A stretch of DNA of 64,000 nucleotides from Montanilutibacter psychrotolerans (GCF_003719825.1 NZ_RIBS01000010.1:1-64000), one strand, 5' to 3'; positions 50,173 to 59,643 are shown, numbered from the stretch's first letter. Notes: a model not told the origin generated them from the sequence alone. Numbers and translations are program-made.

Positions 50173-50775
50173 TCAGAGGGGGAAAAGCAGGGCGGTGGCA
50201 GATGCGACCAGCAGCACGCCCATCGCGCGATCCAGGCGCAGCAGCCCCGTCGCATCGGTCAGCACGCGCCGGGCATACGTTCCCAGCAGCGCCCAGGCCA
50301 TCAGGCAAGCGCTCGAGATGACGGCAAACATCAGAAGCAACCCCGCCGACGTCATCGCGCTCGGGACTGCCATCGCCTGCGACGCGCCGACGACCGTCAG
50401 CGCCAGCGTCCAGGCCTTGGGGTTGGTGAACTGGAAGCCGAACATCGCGATGGCGCCGCGCGCGTCCGACTCTCCGGTGTGCGCGGGCATCGCCGTGCCG
50501 GCGCGTGCGATCAGCACCACGCCCATCCAGACCAGGTAGGCGGCACCGGCGAGAACCATCGCGGTGTGCAGGCGCGGATTCGATGCCAGCACCGTGGCCA
50601 GCCCGACCTGCGCCAGCACCAGCATCGCGATGCCGCCCAGCACGATGCCCGCCAACGCCGGCAACACCGACCGGACGCCGCCGGACACCGCTTTGCGCAG
50701 CACGACGACGTTGTTGGGCCCCGGCGTCGCCGCGGAGACGAAGATGAGCATCGCGATGCTGGCGAAGGCGTCCAT
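50173..50775 (-). CDS. LysE-family amino-acid exporter
   Basis: A 200-residue membrane protein with about six hydrophobic segments. The LysE/RhtB family start is FVSAATPGPNNVVVLRKAVS, followed by AGAAYLVWMGVVLI and GFQFTNPKAWTLAL. It exports an amino acid or similar metabolite. It is divergent from a LysR gene at 50941 that probably regulates it. Confidence 0.9.
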   Translation of the reverse strand: MDAFASIAMLIFVSAATPGPNNVVVLRKAVSGGVRSVLPALAGIVLGGIAMLVLAQVGLATVLASNPRLHTAMVLAGAAYLVWMGVVLIARAGTAMPAHTGESDARGAIAMFGFQFTNPKAWTLALTVVGASQAMAVPSAMTSAGLLLMFAVISSACLMAWALLGTYARRVLTDATGLLRLDRAMGVLLVASATALLFPL

Positions 50776-50940
50776 GTGGTTCTCCCATCGGGTGCCTGTT
50801 TTGCACCGGTTTCGACCTCCCCGCGGCGTAGCGGCCGCCGCCTACATCACGGCATTGGCTTTGGCTGCAGGGCTTCTGGAGGAAAGTGTGGCGCCGCGCC
50901 GTGGTCCGATGGACGTGGGTTGTGGTCTACTTAAGTCACC

Positions 50941-51843
50941 ATGAAACCCATCCCGCTGAACGCGCTGCGCGCCTTCGCCCTGACCGTCCGGCACGGCGGC
51001 GTGCGCTCGGCGGCGCGCGAGCTGTCGGTGTCCCATTCGGCGATCAGCCGTCACATCAGCGAACTCGAGCGCTGGCTCGGCGCGCCATTGATCGAGCGCG
51101 GCGCGAGCACCCGCGGGCTGCTCGTCACCGCGCAAGGCGATCGCCTGGCGACCGCCGCGCTGGATGCTCTGCGCGATATCGGGCTGGCGGTCGATGCCGT
51201 GCGCGAGCTTCGTCCCGCGCACGCCGTGGCGATCTCGACCACGCCGTCGTTCGCCGCTCGCTGGCTGCTGCAGCGCCTGCCCGCACTGGAGCGCGCGCAC
51301 CCGCGCCTGGAAGTGTCGCTGCACGTCGACCAACGCCTCGACGATCCGCATGCCAGCACCAGCGACTTCGCCATCCGCAGTGGTCGCGGGCCGTGGCCGG
51401 ACGTCATCGCCGAACCGCTGATGGGCGACGCGTTGTACCCGGTGATGAGCCCCGCCCTCTGGGAGGCCTCGGGGCGGCCCGCCGACAGCGCCGCACTGCG
51501 TGGGCTGCGGCTGCTGCACGACCGCGACGCCAGCGCGAGCTGGCAACTGTGGCGAGAGGCCTTCGGACCGGCCGATCTGGATGTGCGATCCGGCCCGCGA
51601 CTGGCGTCGAGCGACCTGTTGCTCCGCGCGGCGGCGCAGGGCATGGGCGTGGCGCTGGCCCGCCATCGCCTGGTGCAGGACGACCTCGCGACCGGCCTGC
51701 TGATGCGTCCGTTCGGCGAACGCCACATCGCGCTGGAGACGTCCTACTGGATCGTCACCCCGCACCGCACGCACGTGCGCGATGCCGCGCGCACGGTGAT
51801 CGCCTGGCTGCGCCGCGAGGCGCAGGCGCAACCGGGCGCGTGA
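50941..51843 (+). CDS. LysR-family regulator (GcvA-like)
   Basis: A 300-residue regulator with HTH (LNALRAFALTVRHGGVRSAA, then HSAISRHISELERWLGAPL) and an effector domain (SFAARWLLQRLPALERAHP) of the GcvA/AmpR type. The start ATG lies 5 bases after an ACTTAAGT palindrome (50929-50936). It is divergent from the LysE exporter and FMN reductase. Confidence 0.9.
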   Translation: MKPIPLNALRAFALTVRHGGVRSAARELSVSHSAISRHISELERWLGAPLIERGASTRGLLVTAQGDRLATAALDALRDIGLAVDAVRELRPAHAVAISTTPSFAARWLLQRLPALERAHPRLEVSLHVDQRLDDPHASTSDFAIRSGRGPWPDVIAEPLMGDALYPVMSPALWEASGRPADSAALRGLRLLHDRDASASWQLWREAFGPADLDVRSGPRLASSDLLLRAAAQGMGVALARHRLVQDDLATGLLMRPFGERHIALETSYWIVTPHRTHVRDAARTVIAWLRREAQAQPGA

Positions 51844-51931
51844 CCCCCGGTTGCGGACACCTCGAGCGCCGATTTACCTTCCTGCCGCGAGAAGAGGAGG
51901 CGACCCGCGTCGCCTCGCTCAACCATCTTGC

Positions 51932-52339
51932 TTACGGCGCGCCGGCTGCGTCCGGGTCCATGTGCATGACTTCCCAGACGTGGCCGTCGAGATCCTCGTA
52001 GCCGCGCTGGTACATGAAACCGTAGTCCTTCGCTTCGTTGGGCGAGTTCGCGCCGGCGGCGATGGCCTTGTCGACCAGTGCGTCGACCGCGGCGCGGCTC
52101 TCGGCGGACACGCACAGCAGCACTTCGGTGGCCTTGTGCGCATCGGAGATCGGCTTGTTGGTGAACCCCTGGAAGAACGGCTCGACCAGCAGCATCACGT
52201 AGATGTCGTCGGACACGATCATGCAGGTGGCGTTCTGGTCGGTGAAACGGGGATTGAAGCTGTAGCCGAGCTGCGTGTAGAAGGCGACGGCGCGATCGAG
52301 ATCCTTGACGGGCAGGTTGACGAAAATCTTGGTGGTCAT
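51932..52339 (-). CDS. VOC-superfamily (glyoxalase-like) protein
   Basis: A 135-residue protein with a vicinal-oxygen-chelate fold: KIFVNLPVKDLDRAVAFYTQ, LGYSFNPRF, and YQRGYEDLDGHVWEVMHMDP. It matches the group of small extradiol-type or antibiotic-resistance-like VOC proteins. The substrate is unknown. The ATG at 52339 fits the family start. Confidence 0.88.
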   Translation of the reverse strand: MTTKIFVNLPVKDLDRAVAFYTQLGYSFNPRFTDQNATCMIVSDDIYVMLLVEPFFQGFTNKPISDAHKATEVLLCVSAESRAAVDALVDKAIAAGANSPNEAKDYGFMYQRGYEDLDGHVWEVMHMDPDAAGAP

Positions 52340-52566
52340 GGTGCGTCCTTGGTTGAGGGAGTTCGGCGTCGCGGGACCGGACCTCGTGTCCGTTTTTCCG
52401 CGTGCTTGAAGGTGCGACGAACGGGCGAGGCCCAAATCGACACGCGGCGACAATTCAATTTCGTCGACGTGACGACGGGACCCTCCGCACCGGCCCACTG
52501 CCGCCACGCACGCGCTTGCGGCATGCTGCGCAACCGCGATTACACCGACACCACAAGGCAACCACC

Positions 52567-52830
52567 ATGGCGATGGCCGAATCCGATATCGAGAAGGGCT
52601 GGATCTACCGCACCAGCAACGACCAGGAGCGGCTGGTGCTGGGCTGGGACCGCGACGGCCGGGTGGTCTACACGTCCAAGGGCGGCAACGCGTCCGCGCC
52701 ATTCCAGAATTGCCACGTGCGCATCACGACGAAGAAGTTCGCCCAGCGCGCGATCGGCAAGCTGCGCTTCGTCGAGGACCTGCAGACCTACATCGTCGCC
52801 AACAAGGCCACGACGGTGGTGGTGCGCTGA
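52567..52830 (+). CDS. Small conserved hypothetical protein (87 aa)
   Basis: MAMAESDIEKGWIYRTSNDQ, then RLVLGWDRDGRVVYTSKGG, and a basic C-terminus. The sequence looks compact and beta-rich. I recognise the type as a small protein found in related genomes but know no function. A closer ATG (second Met) is possible. Confidence 0.65.
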   Translation: MAMAESDIEKGWIYRTSNDQERLVLGWDRDGRVVYTSKGGNASAPFQNCHVRITTKKFAQRAIGKLRFVEDLQTYIVANKATTVVVR

Positions 52831-53025
52831 TCGGCGCGGCGGAAGCGCCCGCCCGACAAAGCCGTGACGTACGTCGCACTGGGCTGACGCATCGTTCGCA
52901 CGTCGTGGGCGCATCGACCTGAACGGCGTCACGGTGCCCTTGCGCGCGTCCGGATTGGCTCCCGGTCCGTTCAGTTTTGTCCACCTAGCATCGGCCACCT
53001 GCCTCTCACCCGACCCGGAGTCCCG

Positions 53026-53415
53026 ATGAAACGTCTGCTGCTGGCCACGTCCCTTGCTGTGCTGTCGCTTTCGTCGGTCACCGCGTTTGCAGGTGGGGGC
53101 CACGGCCACGGTCATGATCGCCATGACCGCCACGGCCACGACGATCGTCGCGACCGCCATCGTGATCGCCACCGCCACCACGATCGTCATCGCCACCACG
53201 ACAACGGTAACCACTACGGCCACCGCCGGGCCTTCCGTCGTGGCGAGCGTGTGCCGGTGGTCTACCTGGAGCCGCGCTACTACGTGCACGACTACCACGT
53301 CTATCACCTGTCGGCGCCACCGCGCGGCTACCGCTGGGTGCGTCCGGACGACGGCCGCTACCTGCTGATCCAGACCGCGACCGGCCTGATCTCGCAGATC
53401 CTGGGCGGCAACTGA
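53026..53415 (+). CDS. RcnB-like periplasmic protein, His-rich
   Basis: A 129-residue protein with a signal peptide (MKRLLLATSLAVLSLSSVTA). A His/Arg/Asp-rich stretch follows (about residues 24-68). The C-terminal RcnB motif (APPRGYRWVRPDDGRYLLIQ, then TATGLISQIL) is clear. RcnB family members act in Ni/Co homeostasis in enterobacteria. The His stretch suggests metal binding. A rho-independent terminator follows. Confidence 0.88.
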   Translation: MKRLLLATSLAVLSLSSVTAFAGGGHGHGHDRHDRHGHDDRRDRHRDRHRHHDRHRHHDNGNHYGHRRAFRRGERVPVVYLEPRYYVHDYHVYHLSAPPRGYRWVRPDDGRYLLIQTATGLISQILGGN

Positions 53416-53436
53416 TCCGCCTTGACCCGACACCGA

Positions 53437-53461
53437 AAAGCCCCGCATCGCGGGGCTTTTT
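53437..53461. terminator. Bidirectional rho-independent terminator
   Basis: AAAAGCCCCGCATCGCGGGG followed by CTTTTT: a GC stem with T-tracts on both sides. It serves the RcnB-like gene and the convergent SDR gene. Confidence 0.9.
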
Positions 53462-53482
53462 ATTGCACGGCGATCGCCGGCC

Positions 53483-54154
53483 TTACCAGGGCAACGCGGT
53501 GCCGTTGGCGTGCCAGAAGCTGCCGGTCTGTTCGAAGGTGAGCGTGTCCATCCGCTCGACCAGCTGCGCGGCCGACTGCACCGGCGTGACGTCGCCGTTG
53601 CCGCCCACCATGTCGGTGGCCACGTAACCGGGGTGCAGCAGGAACACCGAGATGCCGCGCGGCCGCAGGTCGTTCGCCAGCGACTTGCCGATGGCATTCA
53701 CCGCCGCCTTCGACGCGCGGTAGCCGTAATACCCGCCGGAGCCGTTGTCGGCTACCGAGCCCATGCGACTGGTGATGATGCCGATCCGGCTGCCCTCGCC
53801 GAGCTGGCGCAACAGCGCCTGCGCCACGCGCAACGGGCCCACGGCATTGACCTCGAATTGCCGGCGCAGGCTGTCGAATCCGATCTCATCGATGGTGCCC
53901 AACGATTCCTTCGCCAGGATGCCGGCGTTGAGCATCAGCGTGTCGATACGCACATCGCCGATGCGCCGTGCGAGCGCCGCGAGCGCTTCGCCGTCGGTCA
54001 CGTCGACGCCGGCCTCGACGCGCGCGCCGGTCTGCTCGAGCGCCGCACTGCCGCTGCGGCACACGGCGATGACCCGGTCGCCACGTGCGGCGTGATGTTG
54101 CGCCAGTGCCAGGCCAATGCCGCGATTGGCACCGGTGATCAGGACGGTCTTCAT
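53483..54154 (-). CDS. Short-chain dehydrogenase/reductase
   Basis: A 223-residue SDR with NAD(P) motif TGANRGIGLALA, LMLNAGILA (NNAG variant), a Ser/Tyr/Lys centre in TSRMGSV...YGYRASKAAVN, and HPGYVATDM. It is similar to the csgA-type sniffer/YbbO-like group. ATG at 54154. Confidence 0.9.
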   Translation of the reverse strand: MKTVLITGANRGIGLALAQHHAARGDRVIAVCRSGSAALEQTGARVEAGVDVTDGEALAALARRIGDVRIDTLMLNAGILAKESLGTIDEIGFDSLRRQFEVNAVGPLRVAQALLRQLGEGSRIGIITSRMGSVADNGSGGYYGYRASKAAVNAIGKSLANDLRPRGISVFLLHPGYVATDMVGGNGDVTPVQSAAQLVERMDTLTFEQTGSFWHANGTALPW

Positions 54155-54265
54155 GGCGTGTTCCAAGGCGTGGGAACCCTGGCAATGGTGGCGAGCGACG
54201 CGGCAATCAAGCGCCGCCCGCGACACTTCAGTCGGCGAGCACCGCGCCGGCGCCGCGCCACGCCC

Positions 54266-55195
54266 TCAGCACGAATCGCCGAGGTTGCCGATCTCCGAGC
54301 CGCCCAGGTGGTTGCCCAGGTACTTCCGGAGCCGCGGCTGCTGCCCTTGCATGACCGGCATGCTGCCTGTCTTTCCGGTCAGCGCATCGGTCCAGGAGAT
54401 CTCGATGGGCACCAGGACCGTGCCGTACAACTCCCTCGCACTGGCCACGCTGGCCATCACCAACTGCTCCTCGACGCGGTCCTTCTCCGGTGAGCTGGCC
54501 CCGCGCACGACATCGATCGAGACCGTATCGCTGGTCCAGCCTCGGCTCGTCGGCGGCAGGTCGTAGTACGCGATCGCCTCGCCATTGGCGGACGGCTCGA
54601 ACCACGGCTGGAGGGGGCTGGGGTGCGGCGAGGATTTCCGGATGAAACGGATGGTCACGTTCTGCGCATCGGCGTAACCGATGTTGCGGATCCCCAGGAG
54701 GACGACCTGCCGCGCGTGCAGTCCCTCTCGCGAGCATGTGTCGCCCGTCATCAGGCCCTTGCGTTCGCGCCATCGCGGAACGGCGATGGTGAACTCGTTG
54801 CCCATCTGGGTCGTCGGATAGGAGATGCGTTGGCCCAGGCAGGCCTGATCGGCTCCGCATTGCGACACGTCCAGCGCAAAGCTCTTGGCCAGCGGCGTCG
54901 AGAAGCTGATGGCCAGTCGCGCCGCCAGAACGTACTGCTTCTCGGAAACCTCCATGGCCCCCTTGCTGATGTCGAGCTGGCCCTTGGCCACGTCGATGTT
55001 GCCCTTGGCCACGTTGAGCTCGGCGATGCTCTTCTGCAGGGCCTGCAGCTTGAGGTTGCCGAAGTAGCCGGCCACCGACAGCATCAATCCGACGCTGACC
55101 GAGACGATCGAAACGATCTTGGTCGTGTTGTCGAGCCGCTTCTGCGCGCCGCCGTCGCCCTTGCCCTGGTCGGTGACCGTGTCCTTGTCGCTCAT
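54266..55195 (-). CDS. Unknown single-pass membrane protein with coiled coil
   Basis: A 309-residue protein. The N-terminal 20 residues are polar, a membrane segment covers about 22-42 (IVSIVSVSVGLMLSVAGYF), a coiled coil about 45-85 (repeated NVAKGNIDVAKGQLDISKGA), and a beta-rich outer domain follows with two Cys (SQCGADQACLGQ). No family is recognised. I use the ATG at 55195 (MSDKDTVTDQG) rather than 55276. Probably periplasmic. Confidence 0.65.
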   Translation of the reverse strand: MSDKDTVTDQGKGDGGAQKRLDNTTKIVSIVSVSVGLMLSVAGYFGNLKLQALQKSIAELNVAKGNIDVAKGQLDISKGAMEVSEKQYVLAARLAISFSTPLAKSFALDVSQCGADQACLGQRISYPTTQMGNEFTIAVPRWRERKGLMTGDTCSREGLHARQVVLLGIRNIGYADAQNVTIRFIRKSSPHPSPLQPWFEPSANGEAIAYYDLPPTSRGWTSDTVSIDVVRGASSPEKDRVEEQLVMASVASARELYGTVLVPIEISWTDALTGKTGSMPVMQGQQPRLRKYLGNHLGGSEIGNLGDSC

Positions 55196-55373
55196 CGTCG
55201 CGTCGTCCGTGCTGACCGGCTCCCGCCGCACGGTGTTGCGCGCGCGTCGACGGGCCATTCCGAGTACCCAGGGCAACGGGATCGGCCGGGGTGGCCGGAC
55301 AGTCCGGCCGGTGCGGCTCCGCTAGACGCATGGCAGGGCTCAGGCCCACGCGCGCGGCCTCACCCGACGCCCG

Positions 55374-56495
55374 TCAGTCGACGCCTGCAACGGCGACAGC
55401 TGGCGCATCAGTGGCGGTGGCGGTGGCGGCATCGCGCCACCAGCGCGTCCCGGTGTGCGGCGAACGCAGGTCCACACGCTCGCCCATGCGCGGCGTCGCC
55501 AGCGCGATGCCGCGTGTCCGCGCGAGCGCTTCCACGCGCTCAAACGGCTCGCGCCAATCGTGCATCGCCAGGTCGAACGTGCCGTTGTGCACGGGCAACA
55601 ACCAGCGCCCACGCAGGTCGACGTGCGCCTGCACGGTCTGTTCGGGCTGCATGTGCACGTACGGCCATTGGGCGTCGTAGGCACCGGTTTCGAGCAGGGT
55701 CAGGTCGAACGGGCCGAAGCGCTCGCCGATCTTGCGAAACCCGTCGAAGTAGCCGGTGTCACCGCTGAAGAACACGCGCAGGTCGTTGTCGACGATCACC
55801 CAGGAGGCCCACAGCGTCATGTTGCCGTCGGTCATGCCGCGTCCGGAGAAGTGCTGCGCGGGCGTCGCGATGATGCGCAACCCGTCGATGTCAACACCCT
55901 CCCACCAATCCAGCTGGCGCACCTTGGCCGGATCCACGCCCCACGCGATCAGGCGATCGCCGACGCCCAACGGGGTGAGGAACACGCCGGCGGTCTTGGC
56001 AAGGTGCTGCACGGTGGCGCGATCGAGGTGATCGTAGTGGTCGTGCGACAAGATCACGCCGCGGATCGACGGCAACGCGTCGAGCGCGATCGGCGGCGCA
56101 TGGAAACGCCGGGGCCCGATCCACTGCAGCGGTGACGCGCGCTCGGCGAACACCGGATCGGTGATCCAGTAGTCGCCGCGCAGCTTCAACAGCACGGTCG
56201 AATGGCCAAGGCGAAACAGGCTCCGGTCCGGCGCCGCGTCCAGGTCGGAACGCGTCAGCTCCTGCATCGGCAGCGGCGTCGTCGGCTCGGTGCCGGCCGG
56301 CTTGTTGAAGAAGAAGTCCCAGGCAATCCGCAGGCTCTTGCCGAAGCGCTCGGCGGGCTTGGGTGCTGAATTGCGGAATCGCCCGTCGACCTGCTGGGGC
56401 GAACCGGTGTAGTCGGCGACGGGACGGGGCAGGGCGGGCAACAGGCAGGCAGTCACGATCAGGGCTCCGGCGGTCAGGCAGACCAAACGTTTCAT
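55374..56495 (-). CDS. Metallo-beta-lactamase-fold hydrolase (NAPE-PLD/UlaG-like)
   Basis: A 373-residue enzyme. The metal site is ILSHDHYDHLD, then TPAQHFSGRG, FFSGDTGYFDGF and VHNGTFDLAMHDW. The N-terminus is a signal or lipoprotein-like segment (LIVTACLLPALP). It is divergent from a TetR gene, with two operators between, so it is probably repressed by that regulator. Confidence 0.85.
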   Translation of the reverse strand: MKRLVCLTAGALIVTACLLPALPRPVADYTGSPQQVDGRFRNSAPKPAERFGKSLRIAWDFFFNKPAGTEPTTPLPMQELTRSDLDAAPDRSLFRLGHSTVLLKLRGDYWITDPVFAERASPLQWIGPRRFHAPPIALDALPSIRGVILSHDHYDHLDRATVQHLAKTAGVFLTPLGVGDRLIAWGVDPAKVRQLDWWEGVDIDGLRIIATPAQHFSGRGMTDGNMTLWASWVIVDNDLRVFFSGDTGYFDGFRKIGERFGPFDLTLLETGAYDAQWPYVHMQPEQTVQAHVDLRGRWLLPVHNGTFDLAMHDWREPFERVEALARTRGIALATPRMGERVDLRSPHTGTRWWRDAATATATDAPAVAVAGVD

Positions 56496-56540
56496 GGATG
56501 GGACTCAGGCAGTGGCGGATCGGGGACCGACCCAAGAACC

Positions 56541-56591
56541 TACACTACCCAGTGTAGTTCCCAATCACAGGAAAGTACACTGCTCGGTGTA
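56541..56591. promoter_or_regulatory. Paired TetR operators
   Basis: TACACT-ACCC-AGTGTA (56541-56556, perfect) and TACACT-GCTC-GGTGTA (56576-56591, one mismatch), centred 35 bp apart between the divergent MBL-fold and TetR genes. This is the classic layout of an autoregulating TetR repressor. Confidence 0.85.
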
Positions 56592-56601
56592 AAATGTTGC
56601 C

Positions 56602-57237
56602 ATGACCGTTGCCAGCCCTGCTCCCAACCGCCTGACCGACCGCAAGCGCGCCGCGATCGTCGAGGCGGCGATCGAGGAATTCCGTCTGTCCGGCTACGAG
56701 GCGACCAGCATGGACCGCATCGCCGCGAGCGCGGGCGTGTCCAAGCGCACCGTCTACAACCACTTCCCGAGCAAGGAGGTGCTGTTTGCGCAGATCCTCC
56801 AGCAGTTGTGGGACCGCAGCGCCGCTGCGGTCGACGTGGCCTACCGTCCCGACCGCCCGTTGCGCGCGCAGTTGCTGGAGCTGATAACGCAGAAGCTTCG
56901 CCTGCTCGGCGACGAGGCGTTTGTCTCGCTGGCGCGCGTCGCCATCGCCGCGGGCATCCACTCGCCCGAACGTGCGCAGGAAATGGTCGCCAGGATGGGC
57001 GACCGCGAGGAGGGACTGACGCGGTGGATTCGGTCCGCCGCCGCCGACGGCCGACTGACCACGCCCGACCCGGTGTTCGCCTCGCTGCAACTGCAGGGGC
57101 TGGTGAAAGCGTTCGCCTTCTGGCCGCAGGTGACGCTGGGCCAGCCACCGCTGACGCCCGATCGTCAGGCGCTGGTGGCCGAATCGGCGACGGATCTGTT
57201 CCTGGCCCACTACGGCCGTCAACCGGGCAGCCACTAG
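56602..57237 (+). CDS. TetR/AcrR-family regulator
   Basis: A 211-residue repressor. The HTH is AAIVEAAIEEFRLSGYEATS, then MDRIAASAGVSKRTVYNHFP. A TetR_C-type ligand domain follows. It begins 10 bases after the second operator and is divergent from the MBL-fold enzyme gene. The inducer is unknown. Confidence 0.9.
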   Translation: MTVASPAPNRLTDRKRAAIVEAAIEEFRLSGYEATSMDRIAASAGVSKRTVYNHFPSKEVLFAQILQQLWDRSAAAVDVAYRPDRPLRAQLLELITQKLRLLGDEAFVSLARVAIAAGIHSPERAQEMVARMGDREEGLTRWIRSAAADGRLTTPDPVFASLQLQGLVKAFAFWPQVTLGQPPLTPDRQALVAESATDLFLAHYGRQPGSH

Positions 57238-57307
57238 CACGCGGTCGGCCGGCGGCGGCTCCGCGCACGCCACCACCGGACCACACTGCGGGACCGCGCT
57301 ACGGGAG

Positions 57308-57335
57308 TCGGCCTCGACCGCATTGGCGAGGCCGA
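57308..57335. terminator. 9-bp inverted repeat between convergent genes
   Basis: TCGGCCTCG, a 10-base loop, and CGAGGCCGA lie between the end of the TetR gene and the convergent membrane-protein gene. It is likely a terminator, although no T-run is present. Confidence 0.5.
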
Positions 57336-57347
57336 TCCGTCGGGCGA

Positions 57348-57923
57348 TCAGCGTCCCGCGGCGTCCTTGCGCCCCAGCCACCAGGCCATCGCCGCGCCCG
57401 CCAGCAGCCAGCCGATCACCTGCTCGGCGAGTGCGCCCAGGGTGAACGTCAGCGGGAACATGTACCAGTTCCAGTACGGCACGCTGATGGCCAGCCAGCT
57501 GAAGAGTCCAGCCGCGCCGGCCACCAGCACGCGACGGCCAAAACTCCACGCGCCCAGCGACAGGATCCACGCCAGGACGGCCGACGCCAGAAGCACGCTG
57601 ACAAACTGCTTGCCCAGGTTCGGGGCCATGCTGGTCGTCGCCGGATTGCCGTCGGGCTGATACACCACGAAGGCGTAGGCCTTGCCGCGGCTTTCCTCGA
57701 GGAACGCCTTCATCGCCGCCTCGTCGCCGTACTTCTCCATCTCCATGCTTGGATACATGTAGACGCCGGGTTCGGTGGCCGACTGGCCGATGGCGTCGAG
57801 CACGGCCTCTTGTTGCGGCGGAAACCGGAAGCCGGCCTCGCCGATGGGTAGCGCCATGTGCGCCACCGCACCCCAGATGAACATCACGATGCCACCGATG
57901 ATCGCCGCGATCGCTATTCGCAT
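57348..57923 (-). CDS. Membrane protein of unknown function
   Basis: A 191-residue protein. An N-terminal membrane segment (AIIGGIVMFIWGAVAHMALP), a soluble middle (about residues 30-100, with YPSMEMEKYGDEAAMKAF) and three hydrophobic segments near the C-terminus are visible. It resembles small conserved integral membrane proteins of Xanthomonadaceae. No function is recognised. Confidence 0.75.
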   Translation of the reverse strand: MRIAIAAIIGGIVMFIWGAVAHMALPIGEAGFRFPPQQEAVLDAIGQSATEPGVYMYPSMEMEKYGDEAAMKAFLEESRGKAYAFVVYQPDGNPATTSMAPNLGKQFVSVLLASAVLAWILSLGAWSFGRRVLVAGAAGLFSWLAISVPYWNWYMFPLTFTLGALAEQVIGWLLAGAAMAWWLGRKDAAGR

Positions 57924-58056
57924 GACGCACGCTCCCCGAGTGTGGTGAACCCGCCGCCGAGCTTGCGCCCGGGACGGGGCGACCACAATCCCGGCGTCGG
58001 AGGCCTGGGACGAATCGCGCCACAACTTCACCGCCCCCACGCGCGGTACCCGACCG

Positions 58057-58106
58057 GCGCGGTTGCGTTGCGCGGTTGCGTTGCGCGGTTGCGTTGCGCG
58101 GTGGCG
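58057..58106. repeat. 13-bp tandem repeat, nearly four copies
   Basis: GCGCGGTTGCGTT is repeated three times, followed by a partial GCGCGGTGGCG, upstream of the lipoprotein gene. It is a slippage-prone tract of unknown effect. Confidence 0.9.
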
Positions 58107-58266
58107 ATGGGAGGATGGTGGCTTCCTTGCCACACGTGCCAACCCCATGACCTCAGCCGTCGCAATCGCCCACCTGCCCGGCCAGTCCGCCGAGTCCGCC
58201 ACCGCCGCCCCCAACGCCGGACAGGAAAGAAGGCCGACCCGTCGCGCACACCCGAAACTGCCGGCG

Positions 58267-58641
58267 ATGCCAATCGTGCTGAACGCCCTGCTGCTGGCCA
58301 GCCTGGTGGGTTGTGCGACAGGCACCAGCGGCGGCGCGACCGACGGCAGCCCACGCGCGCTGGTGATTGACCAGCCGGTGGCGATCGAAGGCGTGGTGAC
58401 GCGTGTCGACACCTCACCGATGGCGTACGACGGCAATGCATTGGTGGTTCTCACCAGCCAGGCGCATGGCACGGTGACCGTGCACCTGCCCGCGCGCCGC
58501 AACCTGTGCAAGGCGCAGGGCATGGACCTGCTGGACACGCTGCAAGCCGGCGACCGCCTCCGCGTCGACGGCACCGCCACCGGACCGGGTGAAGTCAGCG
58601 TCTGCCTGGAGGCCTCGCACCGCCTGCAGCGCGCGGACTGA
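58267..58641 (+). CDS. Small lipoprotein
   Basis: A 124-residue protein from MPIVLNALLLASLVGCA: a lipobox (LVGC) with the lipidated Cys at residue 16. The body is beta-rich (IDQPVAIEGVVTRVDTSPMA, then GDRLRVDGTATGPGE), like small OB-type periplasmic domains. In-frame ATG codons at 58147 and further upstream exist, but would place the lipobox far from the N-terminus. No family is assigned. Confidence 0.65.
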   Translation: MPIVLNALLLASLVGCATGTSGGATDGSPRALVIDQPVAIEGVVTRVDTSPMAYDGNALVVLTSQAHGTVTVHLPARRNLCKAQGMDLLDTLQAGDRLRVDGTATGPGEVSVCLEASHRLQRAD

Positions 58642-58764
58642 TGGCCCACCGGGCCTCCACCAGGCTTCGAAACTCGCGCCGAATGGAAGGGCTCGTCTCC
58701 CGGCGCAGGCGTCGGCATCTGCGGCAGGCACCTGGCGCCCGCGGTTTCCGCGTACTCCGAAACT

Positions 58765-59643
58765 CTAGTCGGGGAGCCTGGTGCAGACGTCTCCCGTGCA
58801 GATCACCCGCAATGGTCCTGCGGTGGTGGTACCGACAACGGTGAAGGTGATGCCCAGGCTCACCACGCGCGCGCGGAAGTTGTTCAAGTTCGATTGCCGC
58901 GTGAATTGATAGACAAGGTCGAGATCGCCGACCTCTACCGGAACCTTGTTTCCGTCACTATCGAAGCACTCACTCGAATCCACCTGGAACCCTGTCGGCC
59001 CCAGCGAACCGATGCAGTAGGCAGGGAGCGGCCCCGCCGACGCATCCGAGGCCAGCACCACCTTGAACTTCAGGTTGCCAACGAGCTCGACATTGACTTC
59101 TGCCCCACTGGTTCCAAACGATGCAGCAAGGTTGCCGATGCGGGCCACGAAGACGTCGTACCCGCTGATCTGATGGGAGATCTTGTGGCGATTTGCGAAT
59201 ACCCATCGACTGACACACGAGGGGCAACTCGCAAGGTCATAGATCGAATCGTAGCCAGTCGATGGCAGTTCGATCGTCCTTCCCGCTACCGGGCTCCCCG
59301 ACTGGGCAACGACGAGGTACGCGCTTCGAAATGCCTGGAAACTGGATCGCTCCGCCTCGCTTATCCCAATTGGAAAGAAGAACTTCTGCCGCGTTTCGTA
59401 GTCAGCGGAGTGACCCCACTTCCGCAACGATCCATTGAGTATGTCCACGACAAACACGGAGAACTCGTCGCCCCACCCCACGTTCTCTGCACGGGCGCGT
59501 TGCTCCATTTGCGTCGCATTGCAACCGTCGCAACGGATGATTCGGGACATGTAGCGCGACGTGGACTGGGCTTGCGCCGCTGCCGGATGCGCTGGATTCC
59601 ACCACAAGAAGATGCAACCAAGTAGAAGTGAAATCCCCTTCAT
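58765..59643 (-). CDS. Exported protein of unknown function
   Basis: A 292-residue protein with a signal peptide (MKGISLLLGCIFLWWN, cleavage near AAAQA). The rest is beta-rich with paired cysteines (RCDGC, SCPSC, ICTGDVC). Codon usage and base composition are slightly less GC-rich than the neighbours. No domain is recognised. Confidence 0.65.
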   Translation of the reverse strand: MKGISLLLGCIFLWWNPAHPAAAQAQSTSRYMSRIIRCDGCNATQMEQRARAENVGWGDEFSVFVVDILNGSLRKWGHSADYETRQKFFFPIGISEAERSSFQAFRSAYLVVAQSGSPVAGRTIELPSTGYDSIYDLASCPSCVSRWVFANRHKISHQISGYDVFVARIGNLAASFGTSGAEVNVELVGNLKFKVVLASDASAGPLPAYCIGSLGPTGFQVDSSECFDSDGNKVPVEVGDLDLVYQFTRQSNLNNFRARVVSLGITFTVVGTTTAGPLRVICTGDVCTRLPD

